Assembly: GCF_003813905.1 (NCBI RefSeq)
Contig: NZ_RPFJ01000015.1
Location: forward strand, 35,837 to 99,836
DNA: 64,000 bases
From: Aureibaculum marinum
Lineage (GTDB): Bacteria > Bacteroidota > Bacteroidia > Flavobacteriales > Flavobacteriaceae
Direction of reading: 5' to 3'
The number at the start of each line of letters is the position of its first letter. Position 1 is the stretch's first letter. Positions 47,618 through 57,760 of the stretch are shown in pieces. The position numbers were made by a program, and so were the translations under genes. The notes beneath the pieces are model-generated. The model was not told where the DNA came from. It ran no database searches and saw only the letters and a list, made by a program, of their open reading frames with translations.

Positions 47618-48685
47618 TTAAACTTTTGCGGCAATAGACATTTCACAACCATAGTTGTCAACGAAGAAGTCATCCAAGTCATCTGCTTTTAAAGCTAAAT
47701 TTTTAATATTTTCTTTGATTTCATCTGCATGATCTGAGTAAATATCTGATAAATGCGTACGATACGATATAAATATAGTGTTATTATAAATTCCTAAAGA
47801 GTATGGTGATACATTATCTGTTAACAAATAATCCATTAGTTCTTGTAGGTTTTGTTTTGGTAATTTATTTAATGGAGAAGTCGCAAATAAGTAATTTCTA
47901 TTATAAACAAAAATTCTTATTTGAGCACTTCCTTGGTGGAACTCCCAGAAATCTCTGCCCGCTCTACCTAATACAGGGTCCATACCTAATTCTACTAAGG
48001 TAGATTCTACAAAATTGGCAAAATGTGATTTTTCAAATTCTTCAAATAATGAGATGTCAATATCACTACCACAATTTACACAAAATTCGCTTTCTTCAGT
48101 AGTATAGGTATCACAGGAGTTACATTTTACATGATACGCAATATCAGTACTAACAAAATCATTTATTTCTTTTATTAAATCCAAATGCTTAATACCAAAT
48201 CCAACATTATCTGCATCTGTAAATTTAGAAGTAGTTACTCCTATTAAGTTACCGGCTTCATTTAACATTGGGCCACCTGAATTTCCTGGATTTACGGCAG
48301 CATCTGTTTGGATAAAATGTCTGTTGCCTATGGGCTGACTTACAGAAGATACTATACCTTCAGTTACAGTATAAGGCATACCAAAAGGATATCCATGAAT
48401 ATATATTTTCTGGGTATTTGTAATTTCTATACCTTCATTTAAGGTAATACCAACCTCTTTGTTTTCGTATCCATCTATATGTAAGAAGGCAAGGTCTACA
48501 TCTCGATTTACCATAACCACTTTGGCAACATATCGGTCTTTTTTGTAATCTTCTACGGCTACAGACTTATTACCTTCTATTACATGATAATTAGTTATAA
48601 TATGATTGTTTCCAGAAATTGTAAATCCACTACCTATGCCAGAGCCTGTGATTATTTTATATATTGATTTTTCTATATTTTGCAT
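47618..48685 (-). CDS. Cytoplasmic HtrA-like serine protease with zinc ribbon and YbjN-like C-terminus
   Basis: 355 residues from the ATG at 48685 (MQNIEKSIYKII). The longer frame from 48769 overlaps the upstream gene. The trypsin-like S1C domain has a full triad: His34 in ITNYHVIEG, Asp64 in NRDVDLAFL and Ser136 in NPGNSGGPM. There is no signal peptide, TM segment or PDZ domain, unlike DegP/HtrA. At residues 188-205 a four-Cys zinc ribbon follows (CNSC, then CVNCG). The C-terminal 150 residues resemble the YbjN/type-III-chaperone-like fold (FWEFHQGSAQIRIFVYNRNY). It follows the gene at 48705 by 19 bp; the two probably form one operon. Function unknown. Confidence 0.82.
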   Translation of the reverse strand: MQNIEKSIYKIITGSGIGSGFTISGNNHIITNYHVIEGNKSVAVEDYKKDRYVAKVVMVNRDVDLAFLHIDGYENKEVGITLNEGIEITNTQKIYIHGYPFGMPYTVTEGIVSSVSQPIGNRHFIQTDAAVNPGNSGGPMLNEAGNLIGVTTSKFTDADNVGFGIKHLDLIKEINDFVSTDIAYHVKCNSCDTYTTEESEFCVNCGSDIDISLFEEFEKSHFANFVESTLVELGMDPVLGRAGRDFWEFHQGSAQIRIFVYNRNYLFATSPLNKLPKQNLQELMDYLLTDNVSPYSLGIYNNTIFISYRTHLSDIYSDHADEIKENIKNLALKADDLDDFFVDNYGCEMSIAAKV

Positions 48686-48704
48686 AATTTCTATCTTTTT
48701 TATG

Positions 48705-49874
48705 TTAACTGAATAGTTTGGAGAAAAGTCCTTTTTTAACTTTTTTTCTGACCGGTGTTGCCGTTCCATTTAGCAAGCCAGTATATGTGTCTAATAATTT
48801 TGGAGCCGCCTTAACAGGGTCTAGACCAGATACTGATTCTAGAACGTCGTAAATTGCATTAAGTTGATCTTCTTCTAAATTATAACTGTAAACCAAATGC
48901 AAGAATGAAAATTGAAGGTAATAGCAAAGTGAAAAATTGTCATTATCCTTAACGTATTTATTGACGATGTTTTCTCTATTCTTCATGTTATCTTGAACAA
49001 TTTCAGTTGAACTACGCCATTTCAACGAAACTAAAGCATCTGCATTGTAAATGTTCTTTAGGTATTCTTCTTTTGACATTTTACATAGCTTTTTCATGAA
49101 ATTTGTACCCTTATCAATTCTAAATTGAAAATCAATATCACCGTTAAACATGTTGTTAACATATTCTTGCAGTTTCGTTCTTAGTGATCCGTGAACATAA
49201 GGCATGTTAGACAGTTTTAAAATAGAGATTACAATAATGTCCCATTGAAAGTTGTCCCATCTTTTTTCTTTAAAGAATGCACTATAATTTTGGTAGTCCG
49301 TTAAAATATCTTCTATTTGACTCCATGCTTTTTCCTGATTTTCTGCTGTTAGAGGAGTTGTTTTAGGATCTTGGTAAAAGGCTGCTTTATATTTTTCAAC
49401 AAACTCGTCATCATAATCATCAGCATAAACGCATACATCACGTAAAACATCATAAACTTTATAAGGTTGACATAAGCTTAATGGCATATTATAACCAAAC
49501 CACAATGTATCGTCTTTTAAATGTATTTGTGCCAGCGTAAGTGGGCTAAAGTTTACTTCTCCAACTTTTCTTAATAAGGCTATTTTATTTGTACTCTCCG
49601 TAATTTTTAAAAAGGGAGCTTTAATTTTAAACTCATTATCAGTTACTTCTAAAAGGATTAAAGCAGAACCTTGCCCTCTTTCAATGGAAAAATTGCCATT
49701 GGTATCAACACCTTCTAACAAAGTGCTGTTCATATAATTTAAGGTGTGAATTAAAGCGTTTTTATACTGTTTTTCATCAAAGGCATCCAAAGCTTTGTCC
49801 CAGTAAGAAACATTTGTTTTAGGGTCGTTAGAGTCCTTCAATGGACGCTTAAATTTAGGAAGTACGTTGTTCAT
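48705..49874 (-). CDS. Unknown protein, operon partner of the HtrA-like protease
   Basis: A 389-residue soluble protein with no signal peptide and no family I can name with confidence. The N-terminal part (about 20-160) has TPR-like helices (YWDKALDAFDEKQYKNALIH). An alpha/beta stretch follows with KAPFLKITESTNKIALLRKV and DDTLWFGYNMPLSLCQPYKV, resembling the YbjN-like region of its neighbour. The rest is alpha-helical. It ends in a basic amphipathic tail, KKVKKGLFSKLFS, that might touch the membrane or a partner. The protease gene follows 19 bp downstream. Confidence 0.7.
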   Translation of the reverse strand: MNNVLPKFKRPLKDSNDPKTNVSYWDKALDAFDEKQYKNALIHTLNYMNSTLLEGVDTNGNFSIERGQGSALILLEVTDNEFKIKAPFLKITESTNKIALLRKVGEVNFSPLTLAQIHLKDDTLWFGYNMPLSLCQPYKVYDVLRDVCVYADDYDDEFVEKYKAAFYQDPKTTPLTAENQEKAWSQIEDILTDYQNYSAFFKEKRWDNFQWDIIVISILKLSNMPYVHGSLRTKLQEYVNNMFNGDIDFQFRIDKGTNFMKKLCKMSKEEYLKNIYNADALVSLKWRSSTEIVQDNMKNRENIVNKYVKDNDNFSLCYYLQFSFLHLVYSYNLEEDQLNAIYDVLESVSGLDPVKAAPKLLDTYTGLLNGTATPVRKKVKKGLFSKLFS

Positions 49875-50014
49875 AATTTGATAGGTTATTTAAATGTTAA
49901 TTTGTTAACGAGATGTTTTATTATTTATTTGATACAAAGATGGATTGTTTAAAAAAGTATTCTTAAACCCAATTTAGTTAAATTGTATCCCCCTGTAAAT
50001 TGGGGTCAAAGAAA

Positions 50015-50048
50015 AAAACCATCTCTTTTTTAAAAAAGAGATGGTTTT
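50015..50048 (-). terminator. Palindromic terminator behind the gene remnant
   Basis: Perfect 34-bp palindrome with 17-nt arms starting AAAACCATCTCTTTTTT. It lies 22 bp after the stop codon of the minus-strand remnant at 50071-50196, which fits the terminator of a gene now mostly lost. Confidence 0.7.
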
Positions 50049-50070
50049 AAAAATTGTATTTTTAGTATGT

Positions 50071-50196
50071 TTATTCTTGCGTCACTTCAAAACTATTGTT
50101 TGTGTTGACAATGTCAGTCATGAGATGATTTGGGTCTATTTGTACAGATTTAAGGACTTTTTTAGTATTAATTTTATAATTATTGAGATTTTCATA
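50071..50196 (-). pseudogene. C-terminal remnant, probably of an M1-family peptidase
   Basis: On the minus strand 41 codons are open between a TAA at 50199-50197 and a TAA at 50071, with no start codon. They read, in part, KKVLKSVQIDPNHLMTDIVN and end NNSFEVTQE. The pattern 'K-S-V-x-I-D-P-x-x-L-M-x-D-I-x-x-x-N-N' resembles the end of M1-type metallopeptidases in this phylum. With the terminator behind it, this looks like the tail of a deleted gene. The family match is by memory and uncertain. Confidence 0.45.
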
Positions 50197-50280
50197 TTAG
50201 TAACAAAATAATGTTAGACCAATTAATAATTTTTAATATACAATTCAAATCAAACACTATATTTGCCAAAAATTAAATTT

Positions 50281-51225
50281 ATGAGTGTAGTTTATTTAAT
50301 AGCAGGATTAATACTTTTGGTAATTGGTGGTGAGTTTTTAGTTAGATCTTCTGTTGCACTTTCCTTTAAGTTTAATATATCAAAAATGGTAATTGGGATG
50401 ACTGTTGTCTCTTTTGCTACTTCTGCTCCTGAACTTTTAGTAAGTGTACAAGCAGCTTTGTCTGGATCTCCAGCTATTGCCATAAATAATGTGGTAGGTT
50501 CTAATATTGCCAATATAGGATTGGTACTTGGTGTTACAGCTACCATTGGAGTTATTGGTGTTGATAAGTCTTTTTATAGAATAAATTGGCCAATAATGAT
50601 GGTTTTTTCTTTGTTATTGTATTACTTTTTACAAAATGACAGCTTGTTGTCGGTTTTTGAAGGAATAATACTGTTTGTTGGTCTTATTTTATTTTTAATA
50701 GTGTTGATTAAAAGTGCAAAAAATGATGTTGAAGTCGAAGAGGTAGATGAGAGTTTAGCCGTAGTTTCAAACTTAAAAATATTAGCTTGGTTATTGATAG
50801 GTGCTGTTGCTCTGTATTTTGGAAGTGAATGGTTGGTGGTTGGAGCAAAAGAAATTGCTGTTTCTATTGGAGTAAGTGAAGCCGTAATTGGAGTTACAGT
50901 AATAGCTATAGGCACAAGTGTTCCTGAGTTAGCAGCTTCAATTATAGCAGTAGTACGACAAGAGAAGGCCATCTCTTTAGGGAATTTAATTGGATCCAAT
51001 ATTTTTAATATAGGTTCCGTTCTTGGATTAACAGCAATTGTTAAGCCAATCCCTCTTACAGAGCCACAAATATTGTCAAATGATATTTTTTGGATGCTTG
51101 CCATAGCATTTGTATTGTTTCCATTAGTTTTTTTACCAAAAAAATTAGAAATTTCACGTTATAAAGGTCTGTTACTTTTATCAGCATACGTTATTTTTAT
51201 TTATCTTTCTTTTAAAACATCTTAA
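50281..51225 (+). CDS. Calcium/sodium antiporter (CaCA family)
   Basis: Inner-membrane cation exchanger of 314 residues from the ATG at 50281; the frame opens at a TTG 18 bp earlier. Ten TM helices are predicted. The two inverted alpha repeats of the family are clear: VSFATSAPELLVSVQAA with VVGSNIANIGLVLG in the first half, and IAIGTSVPELAASIIAV with LIGSNIFNIGSVLG in the second. An acidic loop (KNDVEVEEVDES) separates the halves. The gene stands alone. Confidence 0.93.
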   Translation: MSVVYLIAGLILLVIGGEFLVRSSVALSFKFNISKMVIGMTVVSFATSAPELLVSVQAALSGSPAIAINNVVGSNIANIGLVLGVTATIGVIGVDKSFYRINWPIMMVFSLLLYYFLQNDSLLSVFEGIILFVGLILFLIVLIKSAKNDVEVEEVDESLAVVSNLKILAWLLIGAVALYFGSEWLVVGAKEIAVSIGVSEAVIGVTVIAIGTSVPELAASIIAVVRQEKAISLGNLIGSNIFNIGSVLGLTAIVKPIPLTEPQILSNDIFWMLAIAFVLFPLVFLPKKLEISRYKGLLLLSAYVIFIYLSFKTS

Positions 51226-51354
51226 AAAAATAGGGGTTTATTTTGCGTATATAATAAAAAGGAGCGTTTGGTCCCTTAAAATGAAGGGGTGTTATCATTT
51301 GTGTTGATTATTTTTTTACCTTTGAAGCATAAAATAAAAATTTAATTAAAAAAA

Positions 51355-53538
51355 ATGGCACAAATAAGATTCAATGCTTTAAAAGAAGCTTTAAACAGAA
51401 AACCAGTTGAGGTTGATGAATATGATAGACGTTCCAATTTGTTTGGAAAAAATGTATTCAATGGAAATACAATGCGTCAATATTTGACCAAAGAGGCTTA
51501 TCAAGGAGTGATGAGTGCAATTGAACATGGTACTAAAATAGACCGTAAAATTGCTGGTCAAGTAGCTGCTGCAATGAAAGATTGGGCATTGTCTAAAAAT
51601 GTGACACACTATACACACTGGTTTCAACCATTAACTGGTGCAACTGCAGAAAAACATGATGCTTTTTTTGAAACTATTGGAAATGGAATGGCTATTGAAA
51701 AGTTTGAAGGTGCTCAATTAGTACAACAAGAACCGGATGCTTCTAGTTTTCCAAATGGAGGAATAAGAAATACTTTTGAAGCTAGAGGTTATACAGCATG
51801 GGATCCAACTTCTCCAGCCTTTATTTATGGAACAACCTTATGTATTCCAACCATTTTTGTTTCTTATACAGGTGAAGCATTGGATAATAAAACACCTTTA
51901 TTGCGTGCATTAACGGCTGTTGATAAAGCTGCAACTGCTGTTTGTAAATATTTTGATAAAAATGTAAAAAAAGTAAGTGCTTCTTTAGGATGGGAACAAG
52001 AGTACTTTTTAATAGATAAGTCTTTAGCAAATTCAAGACCTGATATTCAATTAACCGGTAGAACTTTGTTAGGTCATTCTCCTGCTAAAGGACAACAATT
52101 AGATGATCATTATTTTGGATCTATTCCAAGCAGAGCGATAAATTATATGCGTGATTTGGAAGTTGAGTGTATGTTATTAGGTATTCCTGTAAAAACTCGT
52201 CATAACGAGGTGGCTCCAAATCAATTTGAATTGGCACCTATATTTGAAGAAGCTAATCTAGCGGTTGATCACAACTCATTGTTGATGGATGTTATGGGAA
52301 GAGTAGCTTCTCGTCACAATTTAAAAGTTTTATTGCATGAAAAACCTTTTGCAGGTGTAAATGGTTCAGGTAAACATAATAATTGGTCTTTATCAACTGA
52401 TACTGGTGTTAATTTATTAGGTCCAGGAAAAACACCAATGAGTAACTTACAATTTTTAACTTTCTTTATTAATACGATAAAAGCTGTTTATGAAAATGAA
52501 GAGTTGTTAAGAGCAGCTATTGCATCTGCAAGTAACGATCATAGATTAGGAGCTAATGAAGCTCCACCAGCAATTATTTCTGTATTTATTGGAGAGCAAT
52601 TAACTGCAGTGCTTAATGAGTTAGAAAGTGTTACTAACGGAAAACTTTCTCCAAAAGAAAAAACAGATCTTAAGTTAAATGTAGTAGGAAAAATTCCAGA
52701 TGTTTTATTAGATAATACAGATAGAAACAGAACTTCTCCTTTCGCTTTTACAGGAAATAAATTTGAGTTTAGAGCAGTAGGTTCTACAGCCAACTGTGCA
52801 GTGCCTATGACTGTTTTAAATACTATAGTTGCAAAACAACTAAAAGAATTTAAAATTGAAGTTGATGCTCTTATTAAGAAGAAAGATTTAAAGAAAGATG
52901 AAGCTATTTTTAATGTGTTAAGAGAATATATTAAAGCATCTAAGCCAGTATTATTTGAAGGTAATGGTTATGGAGAAGAGTGGACTAAAGAAGCTAAAAA
53001 AAGAGGTTTAAGTAATAATAAAACTACTCCAGAGGCTTTAAAAGCTCAAATTTCTAAGAAAGCGATTGACCTTTATGAGGAAATGGAAGTAATGACAGCA
53101 GTTGAGATTGAAGCTAGACATGAGATAGAACTAGAAGAATATACAAAAAGAATTCAAATTGAAGGTAGAGTGCTTGGTGATATTGCTAGAAATCATGTAA
53201 TACCTACTGCTGTTCGATATCAAAATACATTGATTAAAAATGTAAAAGGTCTTAAGGAAATTTTTGAGCAAGATTATAGAGAAATTGCACATGAGCAAAT
53301 TGAGTTGGTTAAAGAAATTTCTTTACACATAGCTGAAATCAATTCAAAAATTAATGCAATGGTTGAAGAGCGTAAAAAAGCAAATAAATTAGAAGGTCAA
53401 AAAGCAGCAGAAGCTTACTGTAATAAAGTAAAACCTTATTTTGATGAAATAAGATATCACTGCGATAAGTTAGAAATTATGATTGATGATGAGCTTTGGA
53501 CTTTAACTAAGTATAGGGAAATGTTATTTACAAGATAA
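51355..53538 (+). CDS. glnA: Glutamine synthetase type III
   Basis: ATP-dependent synthesis of glutamine from glutamate and ammonia. 727 residues is the GSIII length, far larger than GSI (about 450-470). Segments typical of GSIII are HYTHWFQPLTGATAEKHDAF (residues about 83-102), SLGWEQEYFLID, NEVAPNQFELAPIFEEANLA, FAGVNGSGKHNNWSLST and NRTSPFAFTGNKFEFRAVGS. These carry the metal-binding Glu/His and the ammonia-site residues. The gene is monocistronic with a strong terminator. Confidence 0.96.
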   Translation: MAQIRFNALKEALNRKPVEVDEYDRRSNLFGKNVFNGNTMRQYLTKEAYQGVMSAIEHGTKIDRKIAGQVAAAMKDWALSKNVTHYTHWFQPLTGATAEKHDAFFETIGNGMAIEKFEGAQLVQQEPDASSFPNGGIRNTFEARGYTAWDPTSPAFIYGTTLCIPTIFVSYTGEALDNKTPLLRALTAVDKAATAVCKYFDKNVKKVSASLGWEQEYFLIDKSLANSRPDIQLTGRTLLGHSPAKGQQLDDHYFGSIPSRAINYMRDLEVECMLLGIPVKTRHNEVAPNQFELAPIFEEANLAVDHNSLLMDVMGRVASRHNLKVLLHEKPFAGVNGSGKHNNWSLSTDTGVNLLGPGKTPMSNLQFLTFFINTIKAVYENEELLRAAIASASNDHRLGANEAPPAIISVFIGEQLTAVLNELESVTNGKLSPKEKTDLKLNVVGKIPDVLLDNTDRNRTSPFAFTGNKFEFRAVGSTANCAVPMTVLNTIVAKQLKEFKIEVDALIKKKDLKKDEAIFNVLREYIKASKPVLFEGNGYGEEWTKEAKKRGLSNNKTTPEALKAQISKKAIDLYEEMEVMTAVEIEARHEIELEEYTKRIQIEGRVLGDIARNHVIPTAVRYQNTLIKNVKGLKEIFEQDYREIAHEQIELVKEISLHIAEINSKINAMVEERKKANKLEGQKAAEAYCNKVKPYFDEIRYHCDKLEIMIDDELWTLTKYREMLFTR

Positions 53539-53561
53539 TTTAATTTATTATTGATTACTGG

Positions 53562-53594
53562 AAATCCCGCTCAATTTTGAGCGGGATTTTTTTT
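53562..53594 (+). terminator. Terminator after glnA
   Basis: AAATCCCGCTCAA and TTGAGCGGGATTT pair around a short loop and run into T8. Confidence 0.92.
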
Positions 53595-53663
53595 AATTTT
53601 ATAAAATATTCTTAGAATAGTTAAAGGTAACATCTGTTACAGTTAATAAAACAATTTTATTCT

Positions 53664-53671
53664 TACATTTG
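53664..53671 (+). promoter_or_regulatory. -7 box upstream of the rhodanese gene
   Basis: TACATTTG matches TAnnTTTG 26 bp before the ATG at 53698. No clear TTTG -33 box is present. Confidence 0.45.
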
Positions 53672-53697
53672 CAGACTTAAAACGTAAAAAAATAAAA

Positions 53698-54009
53698 ATG
53701 GGATTTTTTAATTTATTTGGATCTAATAATAGTAATGAGATAGTAGAATACCTTGAAAAAGGAGCAGTTGTTATTGATGTTAGAACTGTTGCTGAATTTA
53801 ATGAAGGTCATGTTGAAGGTTCAAAAAATATTGTATTAGATACAATTCCTAACCATATTGATAAGATAAAAGCATTTAATAAGCCTGTAATTACTTGTTG
53901 TAGAAGTGGTGCCAGAAGTGGTTCTGCTGAAAGTATTTTAAAGGGACATGGTATCGATTGTATTAATGGTGGGCCTTGGCAAAATGTAGCTAAACACGTA
54001 AATTCTTAA
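53698..54009 (+). CDS. Rhodanese-like sulfurtransferase
   Basis: Single rhodanese domain, 103 residues, cytoplasmic. VVIDVRTVAEFNEGHVEGSK is the N-terminal CH2A-like motif, and the active-site loop TCCRSGARSGSA carries the persulfide Cys (Cys68) in the C-R-S-G-x-R-S pattern of PspE/GlpE-like proteins. The 3' end overlaps the convergent GSCFA gene by 4 bp. Confidence 0.92.
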   Translation: MGFFNLFGSNNSNEIVEYLEKGAVVIDVRTVAEFNEGHVEGSKNIVLDTIPNHIDKIKAFNKPVITCCRSGARSGSAESILKGHGIDCINGGPWQNVAKHVNS

Positions 54010-54944
54010 AAGTTTACTTCAGGATATTTTTTTCTGAAATTTTCAATTTTTTTATCTAGAGCTCTTCTAAATGTTTTGTGACTTTCACTTTTAGGGTGTA
54101 TAGGTCTATGGGTCATATCTTTTTGAAGTTTATTAATTTCAGACATTATTTTTATAGTGTTTTCGTCTATAAAAGCTCTTGTAAATTTTTCCCATATGTA
54201 TTTTATAGCCATTTTGTTTGGGTGTAGCATGTCATCATTATAGAATCGATAATCGCGTAAATCGTCCATCATTATTTCATAAGCAGGAAAATAATTGCTT
54301 GAATGAGAATTTATAGTGCTGTGAATGGCTGCTAATAAATGAGCTTTGCTTAATTGATTTTCAACAAAACCATCTTTAAGATGTCTTACCGGACTTACTG
54401 TAAAAGTAATAGAAACATTTGAATTTACAGAACTAACCAATTCAAGAACAGAAGCTAAACTATTTTTAATTTCGTCTATAGTAAGTAATTCTTTTTTAAA
54501 TTCTTTTTGTGGAATTTTATGACAATTTGCTACCACTAAATTTGTCTTTAAATACCTATAAACCCAAGCTGTACCTAAAGTAATAAAAATGTGTGTAGCT
54601 TTTTTTAATACCTTATAAAAGTTAGCGGCATTTTTATTTTTTTCTTCCAATTCAGGGGTAGAACTAGAAAATTTTGAATGGTGATTAAAACTGTGCCACA
54701 GTCCATCATAAAAAGTTAAATCCTCTTTGGTGTATTTTTTCTTTTGAATCACATCTTTTATAACGTTTTCAATTGAAATAGGATTAAATATAATACCATT
54801 AGGATTTGCTAATGTGTCAAATTTATAATAATCCAATTGCTGGCCTATATTATCAGAAAAACAAGAACCTAGTAAAATGATATTGCTATCATATGTTATT
54901 GGGTAAGCTTGTCTTTTTATAGGTATTTCAGTTTTGAGTTTCAT
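54006..54944 (-). CDS. GSCFA-domain protein (SGNH-hydrolase-like)
   Basis: A 312-residue protein of the GSCFA family, named for the motif here written LLGSCFSDNIGQQLDYYKFD (residues about 26-45). The family is related to SGNH/GDSL hydrolases; the Ser of G-S-C would be the nucleophile. HLKDGFVENQLSKAHLLAAI and the C-terminal YNDDMLHPNKMAIKYIWEKF carry the candidate Asp/His pair. The substrate is unknown. It overlaps the rhodanese gene tail to tail by 4 bp and follows alaS by 83 bp on the same strand. Confidence 0.87.
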   Translation of the reverse strand: MKLKTEIPIKRQAYPITYDSNIILLGSCFSDNIGQQLDYYKFDTLANPNGIIFNPISIENVIKDVIQKKKYTKEDLTFYDGLWHSFNHHSKFSSSTPELEEKNKNAANFYKVLKKATHIFITLGTAWVYRYLKTNLVVANCHKIPQKEFKKELLTIDEIKNSLASVLELVSSVNSNVSITFTVSPVRHLKDGFVENQLSKAHLLAAIHSTINSHSSNYFPAYEIMMDDLRDYRFYNDDMLHPNKMAIKYIWEKFTRAFIDENTIKIMSEINKLQKDMTHRPIHPKSESHKTFRRALDKKIENFRKKYPEVNF

Positions 54945-55027
54945 GGATTACTAATATAATTAACAATAATTATGTACTTTGTTTAGCAGTTCTCAAAATC
55001 CAATACAAGTAGAACTGATAAAGTTGG

Positions 55028-57637
55028 TTACACAATAAACTCCTTTGCTTTTGTCAATGCTTCTTTAATGCCATTTGGGTTTTTACCTCCAGCTGTAGCA
55101 AAGAAAGGTTGTCCGCCTCCACCACCTTGAATTAATTTTCCAAGTTCTCTTACAATAGTTCCAGCGTGCAATTTGTCATTAGTTATATTTTTTGATATAT
55201 ATATTGTTAAAATTGCTTTTCCTCCATTATTTGATCCAGCAATAAAAAATAAATTGTCAATTTCTCCTCCAAGTTGAAAAGCCAAATCTTTAATACTATT
55301 AGCATCTAAATTAATTTCTGCACTTATAAAGTTTATACCGTTAATTTCTTCAACTTTATGTTTTAATTCGTTTTTAAGATTTGAAGCTTTGTCTTTTAAA
55401 AGTTGTTCAATTTGTTTTTTTAAGTTGTTGTTTTCTTGTTGTAATTGTTCAATTGCTTTAACAGGATTCTTTGAATTTTTTAAGGTCTGTTTTATTGCTT
55501 GGTAATCTTTGTCAATATTTTCAAAATAATAACCTACAGCTGTATTGGTAATAGCTTCAATACGACGTATGCCAGCAGCACTTGCACTTTCTGATATAAT
55601 TTTAAAGTGCCATATTTCTCCTGTATGAGACACATGAGTTCCTCCACATAATTCAATAGATTTACCAAAGCGGATAGCTCTCACGCTATCGCCATATTTT
55701 TCACCAAATAACGCCATTGCTCCTTCGTTTAAGGCTTCTTGAATAGGGATATTTCTTTTTTCAATCAATGGTAAGTTTTCACGAATACGAGCATTAACAA
55801 AATCTTCTATTTCTTGTAACTGTTCAGGTTCCACTTTTGAAAAATGAGAAAAATCAAACCTTAACGATTTTGGTTTTACTAAAGAACCTTTTTGTTCAAC
55901 ATGGTCTCCTAACACTTTTCGTAAAGCTTGATGTAATAAATGTGTTGCCGTGTGATTGCTTGCTGATAACTTGCGTTGTTCTTCATTTACAACCACATTT
56001 AAAACTTCTGATGTGTTTTTTGGTAAGTTTTTCGTGTAATGAACAATTAAGTTATTCTCTTTTTTTGTGTCAAGGATATAAATAATATCACCATTACTCA
56101 TTTCTATATGGCCTTTATCTCCAACTTGCCCGCCACCTTCGGGATAAAAAGGAGTCATATTAAATACTAGCTGATACATTTCACCATCTTTTTTGGTGGT
56201 TACTTTACGATATCTAGTTAGTTTTACATTGGCACTTAACGTGTCGTAGCCAATAAATTCCTCTTCGTCATCCTCAATTAAAATAGTCCAATCAGAGGTT
56301 TCCACAGCAGATGCGGCCTTTGATCGATCTTTTTGTTTTTTCATTTCGTCAGTAAAGCCTTGCTCATTAACGGTATAACCTTTTTCTTTAGCAATAAGTT
56401 GGGTTAAGTCAAAAGGGAATCCATAGGTGTCATAAAGTTCAAATGCTTTTGAACCTGAAATGTGCTTGTTTTCGGCATTTTCTATAATTATATCTAATAG
56501 TAGTAGTCCTTGATCAAGAGTTCTTAAAAAAGAGTTTTCTTCTTCTTTAATGACGGTTTCAACCAATGTCTCTTGATTTTTTAATTCAGGAAAAACATCG
56601 CCCATTTGCTTGACCAATGTTTTAGTTAATTTATAAATAAAAGCTTCTTTTTGGTTTAAAAATGTAAATCCATAGCGAATAGCTCTACGTAAAATTCTTC
56701 TAATTACATATCCAGCACCTGTATTACTAGGCAGTTGTCCGTCTGCAATAGAAAATGCTACTGCTCGTACATGGTCTACAATAACTCTAATAGCAACATC
56801 AGTTTCGTTATTTTTACCATAACTACTATTTGTAATAGTTTCTACTTCTCTAATTAAAGGTGTGAAAACATCGGTATCATAATTAGAAGTTACACCTTGT
56901 AGTGCCATACATAGTCTTTCAAAACCCATTCCGGTATCAATGTGCTTTGCAGATAAATCTTCCAATGAACCATTTGCTTTCCTGTTGTATTGCATAAAGA
57001 CTAAATTCCATATTTCTACAACCTGTGGATGGTCTTTATTTATTAAGTCTTTACCTGGAATTTTTATTTTTTCTTCTTCAGACCTTAAATCAACATGAAT
57101 TTCTGAGCATGGACCACAAGGACCTTGAGCTCCCATTTCCCAAAAGTTATCTTTTTTATTTCCATTGATAATTCTGTCTTCACTAATGTGTTTTTTCCAA
57201 AAATCGTAGGCCTCTTGATCGAAGTCTAAATTATCTTCTTTATCTCCTTCAAAAACAGTAACATATAAATTGTTTTTGTCAATTTTGTAAACCTCAGTAA
57301 GCAATTCCCATGCCCAGGCAATGGCTTCTTCTTTAAAATAATCACCGAAGCTCCAATTGCCAAGCATTTCAAATAAAGTATGGTGATATGTGTCAATACC
57401 AACTTCTTCAAGGTCGTTGTGTTTTCCAGATACTCGTAAGCATTTTTGAGTATCAGCAATGCGTTTATCTTTTATGGCTTTTTGTCCTAAAAAATATTCT
57501 TTAAACTGAACCATACCCGCATTATTAAACATTAATGTAGGGTCGTTTTTTAAAACTAAAGGAGCTGAAGCCACTATTTTATGCTGTTTGTTTTTAAAAA
57601 AATCTAAAAATTGTTGTCTGATTTTTTGAGAAGTCAT
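55028..57637 (-). CDS. alaS: Alanine-tRNA ligase
   Basis: Class II synthetase of 869 residues. The catalytic core is at the N-terminus ([46 protein letters not shown]). The editing domain has the metal site [14 protein letters not shown] and [13 protein letters not shown]. The C-terminal C-Ala domain ends in [20 protein letters not shown]. The arrangement and length are standard. It is divergent from the M23 peptidase gene. Confidence 0.97.
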   Translation of the reverse strand: MTSQKIRQQFLDFFKNKQHKIVASAPLVLKNDPTLMFNNAGMVQFKEYFLGQKAIKDKRIADTQKCLRVSGKHNDLEEVGIDTYHHTLFEMLGNWSFGDYFKEEAIAWAWELLTEVYKIDKNNLYVTVFEGDKEDNLDFDQEAYDFWKKHISEDRIINGNKKDNFWEMGAQGPCGPCSEIHVDLRSEEEKIKIPGKDLINKDHPQVVEIWNLVFMQYNRKANGSLEDLSAKHIDTGMGFERLCMALQGVTSNYDTDVFTPLIREVETITNSSYGKNNETDVAIRVIVDHVRAVAFSIADGQLPSNTGAGYVIRRILRRAIRYGFTFLNQKEAFIYKLTKTLVKQMGDVFPELKNQETLVETVIKEEENSFLRTLDQGLLLLDIIIENAENKHISGSKAFELYDTYGFPFDLTQLIAKEKGYTVNEQGFTDEMKKQKDRSKAASAVETSDWTILIEDDEEEFIGYDTLSANVKLTRYRKVTTKKDGEMYQLVFNMTPFYPEGGGQVGDKGHIEMSNGDIIYILDTKKENNLIVHYTKNLPKNTSEVLNVVVNEEQRKLSASNHTATHLLHQALRKVLGDHVEQKGSLVKPKSLRFDFSHFSKVEPEQLQEIEDFVNARIRENLPLIEKRNIPIQEALNEGAMALFGEKYGDSVRAIRFGKSIELCGGTHVSHTGEIWHFKIISESASAAGIRRIEAITNTAVGYYFENIDKDYQAIKQTLKNSKNPVKAIEQLQQENNNLKKQIEQLLKDKASNLKNELKHKVEEINGINFISAEINLDANSIKDLAFQLGGEIDNLFFIAGSNNGGKAILTIYISKNITNDKLHAGTIVRELGKLIQGGGGGQPFFATAGGKNPNGIKEALTKAKEFIV

Positions 57638-57760
57638 ATGGTATTGGTTATAAACTAAAAAAAATTAAGTTCTTTTACTTTGCAAAACATTTTGTATTTT
57701 TGTTTGTTATACAATAGAAAATTGTATTTTAAACGATACAAAAATAGCATATTTTAATCT

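Larger units (their letters stand above)
49875..50280. other. Intergenic region with a gene remnant
   Basis: This 406-bp region carries a palindromic terminator (50015-50048) and a 41-codon minus-strand coding remnant (50071-50196). I see no intact gene. Confidence 0.6.

Noticed and set aside
51226..51354. Riboswitch or regulatory RNA before glnA
   Set aside because: The leader is short, I can form only weak stems, and no known glutamine or 2-OG motif is recognisable. A TACCTTTG box (51317-51324) is present but its -33 spacing is poor.
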